A stretch of DNA of 64,000 nt from Carnobacterium sp. CP1 (GCF_001483965.1 NZ_CP010796.1:2277501-2341500), one strand, 5' to 3'; counted from the stretch's first letter, positions 52,634 through 61,498 are shown. The notes: a model not told the origin generated them from the sequence alone. A program made the numbers and translations.

Positions 52634-53821
52634 TTATTCAGCTTTGACTTCAAAGGTTTCTGTGTAGCCATCTTCATCTCGAATAGTAAAATAGAGGGTA
52701 TCATCTTTTTCAGGAAACGGATCATAAAGAGATAATGTGAATTCACCAGTGTCATTTGATCCAGTCGAAGCCAGTCCGCTTTGATTTTTTCCGCCAATAG
52801 CAATGTGAGCATTAGGCACGGTTTTTCCATAAAAGTCTGTTGAGTCACCATTTCCTCCAGGCTCGCCTTTGTCTTTACCGATTGCAGGAAATTCTGTTTG
52901 GTCATGCATACGATCAATCGCTTTTTGAGCTTCTTCGGAGATTTCTTGTACTTGTTTTTCTACAGTGACAATGAACCCATTCATAGGAATAAAGAACGTA
53001 ATGTGCTGACCAGCCTCAGGATATTCTTCAAATTGTGTTTGAAAATAAGTAGAATTGCTGCCGCTGCCTTTTGGTGTGGATAACGTATAGAATCTATCAT
53101 TCATCTGGTATGCAAGACCTCTTGCATATCCACCAAAGGGGCTATTGTAAATAAGTGTGGTTGGATAAATAACATTTAATTCTAAAGATTCAGAAAGGTC
53201 ACTTTTTACGCTTTTTGGTGCATTATGAGCTTCAATCACTTCCATGCCATTTTCAGCAGCGTGAATAGGCAAATGAAAAACATCTTCTCGATGAGTTCCT
53301 GGAACAGCTATCGTTAAAAGAATTTCATCATGTGATTCGAGATCCCACTCATCAAAGACAACTGTAAAATAGCCTTCTTCATTCACTTCTAAATCTATTC
53401 TATCGTCGGAATACCCTTCATCTCCCTCAAATTGCATGAAAGCATTATTGTCTGGGTGGATTCGGCCGTTATAGATAAAGGTGTTTTGGTGAATGCCTCT
53501 CAATTCAATATTTTCTAAAGCGCGTTTTTCAACAAGTTCAGGATTTTCAGCTAATGAACGCACGTATTCATGCATTTCTTTTTCATCAAGTTCATTTTCT
53601 GTTTGTGAATCACTCTCACTCATACCATTTGCAGCTTCATCATTGTTTTTTTCGTGTTCTGTCGTATCTTCATTTTGTAGGCTTTGGTTAGGCTGACTAG
53701 ATTGTGTCGAGTCTTCTATTACTTCTTTTTCACTATTATTATCTTCATTGTTTCCACAGCCAAATAATAAAAGCGCAGATGTACTAAGAAACATTATTTT
53801 TGCTGTAAGGCTATTTTTCAT
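52634..53821 (-). CDS. Secreted lipoprotein with a C-terminal Ig-like domain
   Basis: A 395-residue lipoprotein: signal MKNSLTAKIMFLSTSALLLFGC with lipobox LFGC, then a 70-residue Asn/Glu/Ser-rich linker. The body has two beta-rich domains (about 110-200 and 205-300) and a C-terminal module (TVPNAHIAIGGKNQSG, DTGEFTLSLYDPF, DEDGYTETFEV) like bacterial Ig or Big_6 domains. No catalytic residues seen. Function unknown; surface adhesion or wall interaction is a guess. Minus strand, divergent from the next lipoprotein gene, with GGAAGGA upstream of ATG. Confidence 0.75.
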   Translation of the reverse strand: MKNSLTAKIMFLSTSALLLFGCGNNEDNNSEKEVIEDSTQSSQPNQSLQNEDTTEHEKNNDEAANGMSESDSQTENELDEKEMHEYVRSLAENPELVEKRALENIELRGIHQNTFIYNGRIHPDNNAFMQFEGDEGYSDDRIDLEVNEEGYFTVVFDEWDLESHDEILLTIAVPGTHREDVFHLPIHAAENGMEVIEAHNAPKSVKSDLSESLELNVIYPTTLIYNSPFGGYARGLAYQMNDRFYTLSTPKGSGSNSTYFQTQFEEYPEAGQHITFFIPMNGFIVTVEKQVQEISEEAQKAIDRMHDQTEFPAIGKDKGEPGGNGDSTDFYGKTVPNAHIAIGGKNQSGLASTGSNDTGEFTLSLYDPFPEKDDTLYFTIRDEDGYTETFEVKAE

Positions 53822-54085
53822 GAGGAATCCTTCCTTTCGAATAGGTGTAACTTAATCCTAACAAGAATAGTTCTGGGTATAAATTGAAAGGGCTTAGAAA
53901 AATACTTGTTCAGCAGTAAATTAATAGAGTAAGAGCTGTTCCGGAGATCAGCTGAAGCAGAAGTCCCTGTATAACAGCAAGCAAATTGTGATGAAGAAAC
54001 TAGTGGAAATGATAGAATTAAAGAATGAAGAGTAAGTTCTTAATTGGAGTTGAAATTGTTTCGTTTGAAGAATGGAGGAGGAAAG

Positions 54086-54907
54086 ATGAATTTCAATAGA
54101 ACTTTTGGAAAGAAAAAGAAAAGCTTGTTAGTAGGACTGGCTGTAGGGTTAAGCATAAGTTTAGTTGGTTGTTCAGGAGAGGATACCAATCTAAAAGAAA
54201 GCACTAATAGTTACGATTCAGAAGAACAAGTAACTACTTCCGAAAAAATAGAAGTAGCGGAAAGTGCCAATTCTATTGACGAAGAAACAAAAGTGAGTGA
54301 AAAAGAGGATAAAATTACTGAAAATGATCAGCCGATAGATGTAGTTAAAAAATATTCTTCTGAAGAGGCTAGTACAAAAACAGCAACTTTTTTAGAATGG
54401 ACTGCACCCAGAGCTGAGACAGGTAATATGGCCGTATCTGATTTCTTTTTTAACCATGGTGCCGCTGGCAAAGGCGATTGGTATGCGTTAACAGAAGATG
54501 GAGAAATTCAGGTCCAAGAAACAATTCCTGACGAAAATTTGCCAGGGTATGATGCTTTCGACATCCATGCTCTCGGAGGAGTAGTATTTTATACGTCACT
54601 GTCAGGTATCACAGGGTATGATGAAACCCCGGAAACACAGGCCACGGCAGTTGGGTTCCATGAAATCGCAGACCCTGATTTTTCTATGCACAAATATTTA
54701 TTAGGGGATAACGGGGTAGTGTATGAATTAATTGGAACAGTGGAAGAGATAGGGAGTTTTAGCGCGGGCTATGATGAATATGCTGATGATGGATTAACTA
54801 AGCCTGGGGCAGAAGCAGTTGAAAATTTTGTGTTTAAGGTCTCAGAAGATAAAGCGGCACAAGAAGAATGGGTGCGCATATTGACAGAACAGCAGCAAAT
54901 AAACTAA
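54086..54907 (+). CDS. Lipoprotein of unknown function
   Basis: A 273-residue lipoprotein: signal with KKKKSLLVGLAVGLSISLVGC (lipobox LVGC), a 75-residue Glu/Thr/Ser-rich linker, and a C-terminal domain of about 160 residues (MAVSDFFFNHGAAGKGDWYA, LGGVVFYTSLSGITG, FHEIADPDFSMHKYLLGDNG). I do not recognise the domain; it resembles small lipoproteins of Lactobacillales. ATG 54086 follows GGAGGAGG, so a frame extension upstream to 54044 is rejected. Divergent from the Ig-like lipoprotein gene, sharing a 264-base region. Confidence 0.7.
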   Translation: MNFNRTFGKKKKSLLVGLAVGLSISLVGCSGEDTNLKESTNSYDSEEQVTTSEKIEVAESANSIDEETKVSEKEDKITENDQPIDVVKKYSSEEASTKTATFLEWTAPRAETGNMAVSDFFFNHGAAGKGDWYALTEDGEIQVQETIPDENLPGYDAFDIHALGGVVFYTSLSGITGYDETPETQATAVGFHEIADPDFSMHKYLLGDNGVVYELIGTVEEIGSFSAGYDEYADDGLTKPGAEAVENFVFKVSEDKAAQEEWVRILTEQQQIN

Positions 54908-55493
54908 AATCGAAAAACCACTTAATAGTTCTGTATTTTCATCTGCTAATCAAGAGAATGCTGTTAGGAGAGAGAATCTGCTGGTTTATTTAAAGCAAAT
55001 GGATAAAATCAAACCTAAACTGATACTTGTTGGAGAAGCACCAGGGTATAGAGGTAGCCGACTTACCGGAGTTCCTTTTACCAGTGAACATTTGCTGATG
55101 AATAACGTGAAGGGGTTAGAACTATTTGGCAAGGAAAACGGTTATAAACTGCCTTCGGAAAAAGACAAGCTGTTAAAAGAAGCAACGGCTACCATTATAT
55201 GGAATACACTTTTAGAACAGGATATTGTCTCATTAGGATGGAATGCTTTTCCTTTTCACCCTCATAAAAAAGACAACGGCAAAAGCAATCGGATGCCAAC
55301 AAAGAAAGAACTTTTGATGGGAGAAATGTTTCTTATTCAAATGATTGAAATGTTTCAGATTGAAAAGGTTGTTGCGGTAGGCAATAAAGCGGAAGAAAGC
55401 CTTCATCAGCTGGGAATAGAGTGTCTGAAAGTAAGACATCCTGCTCAAGGCGGAAAAAATGCATTTGTTCAAGGAATAAAGCGAATCAAATAA
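54903..55493 (+). pseudogene. Uracil-DNA glycosylase family gene without a normal start
   Basis: The frame from 54903 to 55493 encodes a uracil-DNA glycosylase-like core: LVGEAPGYRGSRLTGVPFTS (about residues 40-60), WNAFPFHPH and KVRHPAQGGKNAF. Conserved-looking residues extend upstream of the first ATG (54999): EKPLNSSVFSSA, then ENAVRRENLLVYLKQM, as in family N-termini. But no ATG, GTG or TTG lies there before the stop at 54900-54902; two CTG codons (54978, 54981) follow AGGAG at 54966. The gene thus appears to have lost its 5' end next to the lipoprotein stop. Starting at ATG 54999 gives a 164-residue core with no Shine-Dalgarno. Confidence 0.6.
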
Positions 55494-55639
55494 GAATGAA
55501 CTAACGAATACAACAGTTGAATAATCTTGAATAGGAAGAGTGTCTTCTATCGTGTTGTAGGAATAATTTAGTTGTTCTAGGAATCAGTATTTATAATCGA
55601 TATAATAAGAGCAACTATTTTTTTAGAGGAGTGATTTAT

Positions 55640-55921
55640 ATGACGAATGAACAAAAAGATAGACCGACAACGCAGTATCTTTTACCACATGGCTGGACAA
55701 TTAATTTGTCTGACAAAGCTGACTTGCTTCAAAATAACGATGGTAAAGTTGCAATCATTCTTAAGTCAAAAAACTTTGGAGATGTCTCGCCTGTTGTATT
55801 TGATGTATTGGAGAACAGTATTCATGTGCAGTCCTTGCCGCATTTCGCAGAACGAGTATCTTTCACATTAGATAAAGAAATTGAATTGGTGTTTAATTCT
55901 TTTGTTTACGAACAAGGATAA
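55640..55921 (+). CDS. Small protein of unknown function
   Basis: A 93-residue protein with a mixed beta-rich pattern (TTQYLLPHGWTINLSDKAD, KVAIILKSKNFGDVSPVVFDV, SIHVQSLPHFAERV). I do not recognise a family. AGAGGAG is nine bases before ATG, which favours ATG 55640 over GTG 55631. Good codon pattern and a following terminator support a real gene; no signal or membrane segments. Confidence 0.6.
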   Translation: MTNEQKDRPTTQYLLPHGWTINLSDKADLLQNNDGKVAIILKSKNFGDVSPVVFDVLENSIHVQSLPHFAERVSFTLDKEIELVFNSFVYEQG

Positions 55922-55972
55922 ATAAAGCTCACTGTTTATTTTTAAGAAGTTCAGTTTTAGAAAAGAAAAGTA

Positions 55973-56004
55973 ACAAAAAAGGCTCATTTGACGAGCTTTT
56001 TTGT
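55973..56004. terminator. Bidirectional terminator
   Basis: AAAAAAGGCTC and GAGCTTTTTT form a stem with A and T runs on both sides, between two convergent genes. Confidence 0.75.
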
Positions 56005-56006
56005 TA

Positions 56007-56315
56007 CTACTCTTCTTTCTTGCTGTAAATTTCATAAGCAAAATATCCGCCTAATAAGCCGATTCCAGCTCCTAAACTAAGTGTAGATAATAAAGAAATG
56101 GGAAAAAATGAGCTTGAAATCATACCAATAATACAACCAAGAAGCATGCCTAGTGGTATCAAACTATTTAGTAAATCTTGAGCGCCTTTGGTTTTTTTCT
56201 TACCCAAGGTACCATGATCGTGCTTTTGTTTAAGTTTTGTAACTACAAATATCCCGATTACCCCTACTATTATCATAGGGAGTAAAATAAGTGCAATTTC
56301 TATTACTGAGCTCAT
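56007..56315 (-). CDS. Small membrane protein of unknown function
   Basis: A 102-residue protein with three hydrophobic helices (about residues 6-25, 52-72, 76-95) separated by a Lys-rich loop (TKLKQKHDHGTLGKKKTK) and a Glu-rich tail. Not recognised. ATG 56315 has AAGGAG eight bases upstream. Minus strand, convergent with the small protein gene, and upstream of the FMN riboswitch region on the other strand. Confidence 0.65.
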   Translation of the reverse strand: MSSVIEIALILLPMIIVGVIGIFVVTKLKQKHDHGTLGKKKTKGAQDLLNSLIPLGMLLGCIIGMISSSFFPISLLSTLSLGAGIGLLGGYFAYEIYSKKEE

Positions 56316-56405
56316 ACTCAAATCTCCTTCATTTTTTAATCTGAATTGATTCTACCATACTTAATTAATACAGCTAACCAACTGCTTCAAAAAATTAAAT
56401 CACTA

Positions 56406-56432
56406 TTGACATTAGTTTTGTTTCACTATACT
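56406..56432 (+). promoter_or_regulatory. Promoter of the riboflavin operon
   Basis: TTGACA (56406-56411), 15-bp spacer, TATACT (56427-56432). Both boxes are near consensus; the spacer is short. It precedes the first FMN riboswitch. Confidence 0.6.
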
Positions 56433-56454
56433 CTTACAGTACAAAAGTAAATAA

Positions 56455-56561
56455 GTCTTCAGGGCAGGGTGCAAGTCCCTACCGGTGGTAAAGCCCACGA
56501 GCCGCAAGGCAGATTCGGTTAGATTCCGAAGCCGACAGTATAGTCTGGATAAAGCGAAGAC
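56455..56561 (+). promoter_or_regulatory. FMN riboswitch (RFN element), first copy
   Basis: P1 is GTCTTC (56455-56460) with GAAGAC (56556-56561). Inside are the RFN blocks AGGGCAGGG, AGTCCCTACCGGTGGTAAAG, CCCACGAGCCGC, GATTCGGTTAGATTCCGAAGC and CCGACAGTATAGTCTGGAT. It binds FMN and, by establishing a terminator, lowers riboflavin gene expression. It controls the hairpin at 56666-56696. Confidence 0.96.
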
Positions 56562-56665
56562 AAACTAATTGCTGAACAATGAAGATGATTGAAGTCTTAT
56601 TTGAGATGGATGGAAATCGTGAGTTTATGATGCAGCTATTAAACCGTCTTATTTAACGATAAGCC

Positions 56666-56696
56666 AAGCCCTGGATGTAAATCTTGGGCTTTTTTG
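56666..56696 (+). terminator. Terminator of the first FMN riboswitch
   Basis: AAGCCC / GGGCTT stem with a 14-base loop, then T5. It lies before the second riboswitch. Confidence 0.75.
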
Positions 56697-56719
56697 TATA
56701 GTGTTTGAAAAATTAAATA

Positions 56720-56826
56720 GTCTTCAGGGCAGGGCGAAAGTCCCTACCGGTGGTAAAGCCCACGAGCCGCGAGGCAGATTCGGTTAGATTCCGAAGCCGA
56801 CAGTTATAGTCTGGATAAAAGAAGAC
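56720..56826 (+). promoter_or_regulatory. FMN riboswitch (RFN element), second copy
   Basis: The same element repeated, P1 GTCTTC (56720-56725) with GAAGAC (56821-56826). It differs from the first copy at a handful of positions, all in loops or non-core stretches (for example GGGTGCAAG against GGGCGAAAG, GCCGCAAGG against GCCGCGAGG). All core blocks are intact, so it should bind FMN. It is 265 bases after the first copy start. Confidence 0.96.
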
Positions 56827-56904
56827 ATCAGTTTTAAAGAACAAAAGCAACCGTGTACATAGTATGCGGATTTATTTGTGGTGTCTTTATAAACAAAAAT
56901 GACG

Positions 56905-56938
56905 AAAGCCCTGAGAAGAAATTCTTAGGGCTTTTTAT
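56905..56938 (+). terminator. Terminator of the second FMN riboswitch
   Basis: AAAGCCCTGAGAA / TTCTTAGGGCTTT stem with a 4-base loop, followed by a T tract, 20 bases before the ribD start. Confidence 0.85.
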
Positions 56939-56957
56939 TTGGGAAGGGGTGAGAGGA

Positions 56958-58046
56958 TTGGATGAAGAATATATGCAGCTTGCATTGAATTTAGCCAAGA
57001 AAGGCAAAGGATGGACGTCGCCGAATCCTTTAGTGGGTGCTGTGGTTGTTAAAGATGGAAGAGTGATTGGTCAGGGATATCATGAAACATACGGGCAGCC
57101 TCATGCGGAAGTAAATGCGGTTGCATCAGCAAAAGAAGATGTGGCAGGAGCAACGTTGTATGTCACGCTAGAGCCTTGTTCGCATTTGGGAAGAACGCCT
57201 CCTTGCTCAGACTTGTTGATAGAGAAAAAGATTCAACGAGTCGTGGTTGGGACGTTCGATCCGAATCCATTAGTGGCTGGAAAAGGGATTGAAAGGATTC
57301 GTAATGCTGGAGTTGAAGTGGACGTAGGTGTCTTGGAAAAAGAATGCCAACTATTGAATGAAGTGTTTATGAAATACATTATCACTAAAGAACCTTTTGT
57401 TGTGATGAAAACGGCGATGTCACTAGACGGAAAAATAGCGACAGTGACGGGTGAATCTCAATGGATCTCTGGAGAAGCTTCCAGGCAGCAGGTACATAAT
57501 TTGCGTCATGAATTGTCTGGGATCATGGTCGGGGTCGAAACGGTTATCAGAGACGATCCGAAGCTAACTGCCAGAGGGCCAAATAGCAAAAATCCCATTA
57601 GAATTGTGGTGGATAGTCAGCTCAGAATTCCGCTGGCGTCAACGGTATTGACTCAGCAGGATACAGCTAAAACAATCGTAGCGGCTACTGAAAGAGCCGA
57701 TAGCGAAAGAGTAAAAACGTTAAAGCAAATGGGCGTTGAAGTCATTGTGACTAAAGAGAAGTCTGGGAGAGTTGATTTGCGGGAATTAATGAAAACACTA
57801 GGTGCCATGGGAATCGACAGTGTTTTGCTGGAAGGCGGTGCGGCATTGAATTTTTCAGCCTTGGAAGAAGGCATTGTGGATAAAATGCAGGTTTATATTG
57901 CGCCAAAAATCATCGGAGGAAAGCATGCTAAAACAGCTGTTGAAGGGGCAGGCGTTGCAGATTTGAAAGAGGCTTTTCAACTGAATCGGATGACAGCTGG
58001 GATGGTTGGAGAGGATCTAGTTGTAGAAGGCTATCTGGATAAATAA
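56958..58046 (+). CDS. ribD: Bifunctional pyrimidine deaminase/reductase RibD
   Basis: Second and third steps of riboflavin synthesis: deamination of the pyrimidine and reduction of the ribosyl side chain. 362 residues. Deaminase zinc site: HAEVNAV and PCSHLGRTPPC (residues about 50-85). Reductase domain from about 145 (KTAMSLDGKIAT, GVETVIRDDPKLTAR, LEGGAALNFS). TTG 56958 has AAGGGG eight bases upstream and gives the family N-terminus LDEEYMQLALNLAKKG; a longer frame would run into the terminator. First gene of the operon. Confidence 0.94.
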   Translation: MDEEYMQLALNLAKKGKGWTSPNPLVGAVVVKDGRVIGQGYHETYGQPHAEVNAVASAKEDVAGATLYVTLEPCSHLGRTPPCSDLLIEKKIQRVVVGTFDPNPLVAGKGIERIRNAGVEVDVGVLEKECQLLNEVFMKYIITKEPFVVMKTAMSLDGKIATVTGESQWISGEASRQQVHNLRHELSGIMVGVETVIRDDPKLTARGPNSKNPIRIVVDSQLRIPLASTVLTQQDTAKTIVAATERADSERVKTLKQMGVEVIVTKEKSGRVDLRELMKTLGAMGIDSVLLEGGAALNFSALEEGIVDKMQVYIAPKIIGGKHAKTAVEGAGVADLKEAFQLNRMTAGMVGEDLVVEGYLDK

Positions 58047-58074
58047 AGAGAAGCAATCGATTGGAGGAAGTCTC

Positions 58075-58731
58075 ATGTTTACTGGAATTATTGAAGAAGT
58101 GGGAACCGTTAAGTCGATCCAAAGCGGAAAAAGTTCTTCAGTTCTCAGAATAAAAGGGCAAAAAGTAGTGCAAGGAACGCGTATTGGGGACAGTATCGCA
58201 ACAAACGGTATTTGTTTGACTGTGACGAAGATAGAAAACGATTCTTTTGAAGCAGATGTTATGTCTGAATCATTAAAAAGGACGAATATCGGAACATTGA
58301 TTCCCGGAAGTTTCGTCAATCTAGAACGGGCACTGAGTTTGGAAACTCGGCTTGGCGGACATATCGTTAGCGGCCACATCGATGGAACTGGACAGATCAG
58401 CGAATTTAAACGCGACGATAATGCTGTTTGGCTCACAATTGAAACTGATCCTGGGATATTACGGTACATTATTGAAAAAGGCTCCATTGCTATTGATGGT
58501 GTAAGTTTGACTGTCGCGGCGGTGGATGATCAATCTTTTCAAGTTTCTATTATCCCACATACAGGAGAGGAAACGGTGTTGCTGTGTAAGCAACCGGGGG
58601 ATACTGTAAACCTGGAATGCGACATGATTGGAAAGTATGTCGAGAAATTATTAGGACTGAATTCGAAAAAACAACCTCAAGAGAGCAGTCGAATAACGCA
58701 AGATTATTTGCAGGAAAACGGGTTCTTTTAG
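58075..58731 (+). CDS. ribE: Riboflavin synthase alpha subunit
   Basis: Dismutates two lumazines to riboflavin. 218 residues with two lumazine-binding repeats: MFTGIIEEVGTV at the start, GDSIATNGICLTV and GSIAIDGVSLTV in the two barrels, HIVSGHIDGTG in the middle. Starts 28 bases after ribD. Confidence 0.95.
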   Translation: MFTGIIEEVGTVKSIQSGKSSSVLRIKGQKVVQGTRIGDSIATNGICLTVTKIENDSFEADVMSESLKRTNIGTLIPGSFVNLERALSLETRLGGHIVSGHIDGTGQISEFKRDDNAVWLTIETDPGILRYIIEKGSIAIDGVSLTVAAVDDQSFQVSIIPHTGEETVLLCKQPGDTVNLECDMIGKYVEKLLGLNSKKQPQESSRITQDYLQENGFF

Positions 58732-58749
58732 AACAGATAGGAGCAAACC

Positions 58750-59943
58750 ATGTTTAATACAATTGAAGAATTATTGGCTGATTTAAAGGCTGGAAAAAAT
58801 ATCTTATTGGTGGATGATGAAGATCGAGAAAATGAAGGGGATGTTATCTGCGCTGCTGAATTTGCGACGGCAGAAAATGTGAATTTTATGGCTGCCTATG
58901 CTAAAGGCTTGATTTGTATGCCAATGACTAAAACATATACGAAGAAGTTAGCCTTGCCGCAAATGAGTTTGGACAATACAGACAATCACGAAACAGCGTT
59001 TACCGTTTCAGTGGACCACGTAGCGACTACAACGGGGATTTCAGCGGGAGAACGGTCATTGACAGCTATGCAATTAGTTTCGGATGATGCGAAACCGGAA
59101 GATTTTAGAAGACCAGGGCATATGTTCCCGTTAGAAGCGGTGGAAGGAGGCGTGTTAACTCGAAATGGACATACTGAAGCTACGGTTGACTTGATGCGAT
59201 TGGCAGGCTTGCAGCCAGTGGGATTGTGCTGTGAAATCATGAAAGAAGACGGAACGATGGCAAGAAGAGATGATTTGCTATCGTTGGCCAAAGAGCATGG
59301 ATTGAAGATCGGGACAATTGCAGATTTGATTGACTACCGGAAAGCCAAAGAAGCGGTTATTTTTCGCCAATCCAAAGCGCAATTGCCTACCAAATATGGA
59401 GAGTTCGACATTTACGCATATGAACACGCTATTACCGGGGAACATCATGTGGCTTTGGTTATGGGAGAGGTCAGTGACGGAGAACCAGTATTGTGCCGGA
59501 TTCATTCAGAATGCTTGACCGGGGATGTATTCGGTTCTAAAAAATGCGATTGCGGTCAGCAGTTGGACGCGGCAATGAAACATATTGCAAACGAAGGTCG
59601 TGGTGTTTTGGTGTATATGCGGCAAGAAGGGCGCGGGATCGGCTTGGTCAATAAAATAAGAGCTTATGCATTGCAAGATCAAGGACACGATACGATTGAA
59701 GCCAATTTGATGCTGGGATTCCCAATAGATTTGCGAGAGTATTATGAGTGCAAACAAATTTTTGATGATTTAGGCATCTATCAACTACGTTTGATGACCA
59801 ATAATCCGCTGAAAGTTGAAAGCATGGAGAAATACGGTTTGGACATCGTAGAAAGAATTTCACTTCAAATGGATGCTTATGCAGAGGATGAAGCTTATTT
59901 AAAGATCAAACAAGAAAAAATGAAGCACTTTTTGAACTATTAA
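58750..59943 (+). CDS. ribBA: Bifunctional RibBA (DHBP synthase / GTP cyclohydrolase II)
   Basis: Makes both lumazine precursors. 397 residues: N-terminal DHBP synthase (VDDEDRENEGDVICAAEFAT, GHMFPLEAVEGGVLTRNGHTEA split), C-terminal GTP cyclohydrolase II with zinc Cys in SECLTGDVFGSKKCDCGQQ and the RQEGRGIGL loop. Both domains appear intact. 18 bases after ribE. Confidence 0.95.
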   Translation: MFNTIEELLADLKAGKNILLVDDEDRENEGDVICAAEFATAENVNFMAAYAKGLICMPMTKTYTKKLALPQMSLDNTDNHETAFTVSVDHVATTTGISAGERSLTAMQLVSDDAKPEDFRRPGHMFPLEAVEGGVLTRNGHTEATVDLMRLAGLQPVGLCCEIMKEDGTMARRDDLLSLAKEHGLKIGTIADLIDYRKAKEAVIFRQSKAQLPTKYGEFDIYAYEHAITGEHHVALVMGEVSDGEPVLCRIHSECLTGDVFGSKKCDCGQQLDAAMKHIANEGRGVLVYMRQEGRGIGLVNKIRAYALQDQGHDTIEANLMLGFPIDLREYYECKQIFDDLGIYQLRLMTNNPLKVESMEKYGLDIVERISLQMDAYAEDEAYLKIKQEKMKHFLNY

Positions 59944-59991
59944 GAAAAGGCATCAAGAGCTGCTAAAAATAACTTAAATGGAGGAATTCAA

Positions 59992-60453
59992 ATGAACGTA
60001 TTCGAAGGAAACTTAATTGCAAAAGGTTTAAAAGTAGGGATCGTGGTTGCACGGTTTAATGAATTTATCGGGTCAAAATTATTGAGCGGTGCAGTGGACG
60101 GGTTGAGCAGACATGGTATGTCAGAGGAAGAAATCACTGTTGCGTGGGTACCGGGAGCTTATGAAATCCCGTTAGTAGCCCAAAAAATGGCAGCATCAGG
60201 AGATTACGATGCTGTTATCACGTTAGGTGCAGTCATAAAGGGTTCTACCTCACATTATGATTATGTATGTGCAGAAGTTTCGAAAGGAGTAGCTGCAGCT
60301 GCAATGAATACAGGAGTACCTGTTATTTTTGGTGTTTTGACGACTGACAATATCGAACAAGCTATTGAACGTGCCGGTACTAAAGCTGGAAATAAAGGGT
60401 ATGACTCAGCCGTTTCTGCAATTGAAATGGCTAATCTGTTGAAAGGTATGTAA
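59992..60453 (+). CDS. ribH: 6,7-dimethyl-8-ribityllumazine synthase
   Basis: Forms lumazine from the RibBA and RibD products. 153 residues: [34 protein letters not shown] and [14 protein letters not shown], with the active-site His in SHYDYV. 48 bases after ribBA, with GGAGG upstream. Last gene of the ribDEBAH operon. Confidence 0.95.
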   Translation: MNVFEGNLIAKGLKVGIVVARFNEFIGSKLLSGAVDGLSRHGMSEEEITVAWVPGAYEIPLVAQKMAASGDYDAVITLGAVIKGSTSHYDYVCAEVSKGVAAAAMNTGVPVIFGVLTTDNIEQAIERAGTKAGNKGYDSAVSAIEMANLLKGM

Positions 60454-60529
60454 AGACTGAGAAGTGAACAGTCAAAATCGCCCCCTTACTTGAAGAAAAT
60501 AGTTATTCTAATGTGCTAAAAAATTAAGT

Positions 60530-60574
60530 CGCTCATCTAAAAGTTTGCTGCTGCAGCAAAATCTTAGATGAGCG
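60530..60574 (+). terminator. Hairpin after ribH, possible terminator
   Basis: CGCTCATCTAA / TTAGATGAGCG stem with an inner GCTGCTGCAGC segment. The T tract is weak, so termination is uncertain. The remaining gap (60575-60890) shows no gene. Confidence 0.45.
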
Positions 60575-60758
60575 TTTAGTGTTATGGGATTTATTGTGTA
60601 ACGGGCAAACAATCGGCTCATCTTTGATTTAGAAACTAAATGCCGTTACAGAACCGTTTAAAAAACTGATTTTGATTAGAAGACCATTTGATTTTCTATG
60701 GTAGTAAATAAGTAATTTTAAAAAAAGTAAACATCACTATAAAAAGTTTCTCGTTTTC

Positions 60759-60767
60759 TGTTAGAAT
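60759..60767 (+). promoter_or_regulatory. Extended -10 candidate for the ECF operon
   Basis: TGTTAGAAT (TGn plus TAGAAT) with no clear -35, about 140 bases before the ECF S-component gene. The gap between them has no recognisable riboswitch core. Confidence 0.4.
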
Positions 60768-60907
60768 AGATAGGTTGAAATGTATCTGTGATTCATTTAA
60801 CAAAATTGATCTATTAATTAAAATAAAAACGTCTAGTTGAAGAATTTGTCTGTTTTTATGAAAGCAAGACAGTTTGGAGAAATGCGTTTTAAGAAGGAGA
60901 AAAGAAG

Positions 60908-61498
60908 ATGGAAAAACTAAAAGTAGGAGATTTAATTAATATCGGCGTTTTTAGTGCGCTGTATTTTGTTTGTCTATCGGTTGGAACGTTGCTAGGAGTA
61001 GTATTGATTCCAGGAGGAACGCATATTTTCGCGCCTTCATTTGCAGCTCTTCTTTCCGGAGTTGTTTACATGTTTTTAGTGACTAAAGTGAAAAAGTTTG
61101 GTGCGATTTCAATCGTAGGAATCTTATTGGCACTGTTTTACTTTAGTTCTGGTCATTTCGGACCAACTTTTTTAGCGAGTTTAATCTTTGGCTTTTTAGC
61201 AGATTTTGTTGCTAAAAAAGGACATTATGTAAGCGACAAATGGAATTTAGCGAGTTATTTTGTCTTTTCATTAGGCAATTTGGGACCGGTTTTGCCAATG
61301 TGGTTTATGAAAGAAGCTTATATTCAGAGTTTGGTTGAAAGAGGAAAAGATAATAGTTATATCACAAAGGTACTAGCTAGTTTCGAATGGCCCGTTATTG
61401 CGACTGTTTTAGTATCACTGGTTCTCTTTTCTATTATTGGCGGGGTATTTGGTCAAAAAATGGTGAAAAAACATTTTAGCAAAGCTGGTCTAGTGTAA
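60908..61498 (+). CDS. ECF transporter S component, Trep_Strep family
   Basis: A 196-residue membrane protein with six helices and a Lys-rich start, LKVGDLINIGVFSALYFV, matching the Trep_Strep family of ECF substrate-capture proteins. The substrate of this family is not known. It is followed by its own T component and a fused ATPase, with a one-base overlap to the T gene, so it is a complete dedicated ECF transporter, separate from the shared housekeeping module. Confidence 0.82.
   Translation: MEKLKVGDLINIGVFSALYFVCLSVGTLLGVVLIPGGTHIFAPSFAALLSGVVYMFLVTKVKKFGAISIVGILLALFYFSSGHFGPTFLASLIFGFLADFVAKKGHYVSDKWNLASYFVFSLGNLGPVLPMWFMKEAYIQSLVERGKDNSYITKVLASFEWPVIATVLVSLVLFSIIGGVFGQKMVKKHFSKAGLV

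Noticed and set aside
56853-56957. Longer N-terminus for RibD
   Set aside because: The frame is open upstream but runs through the terminator of the second FMN riboswitch; TTG 56958 has a good Shine-Dalgarno and matches the family start.
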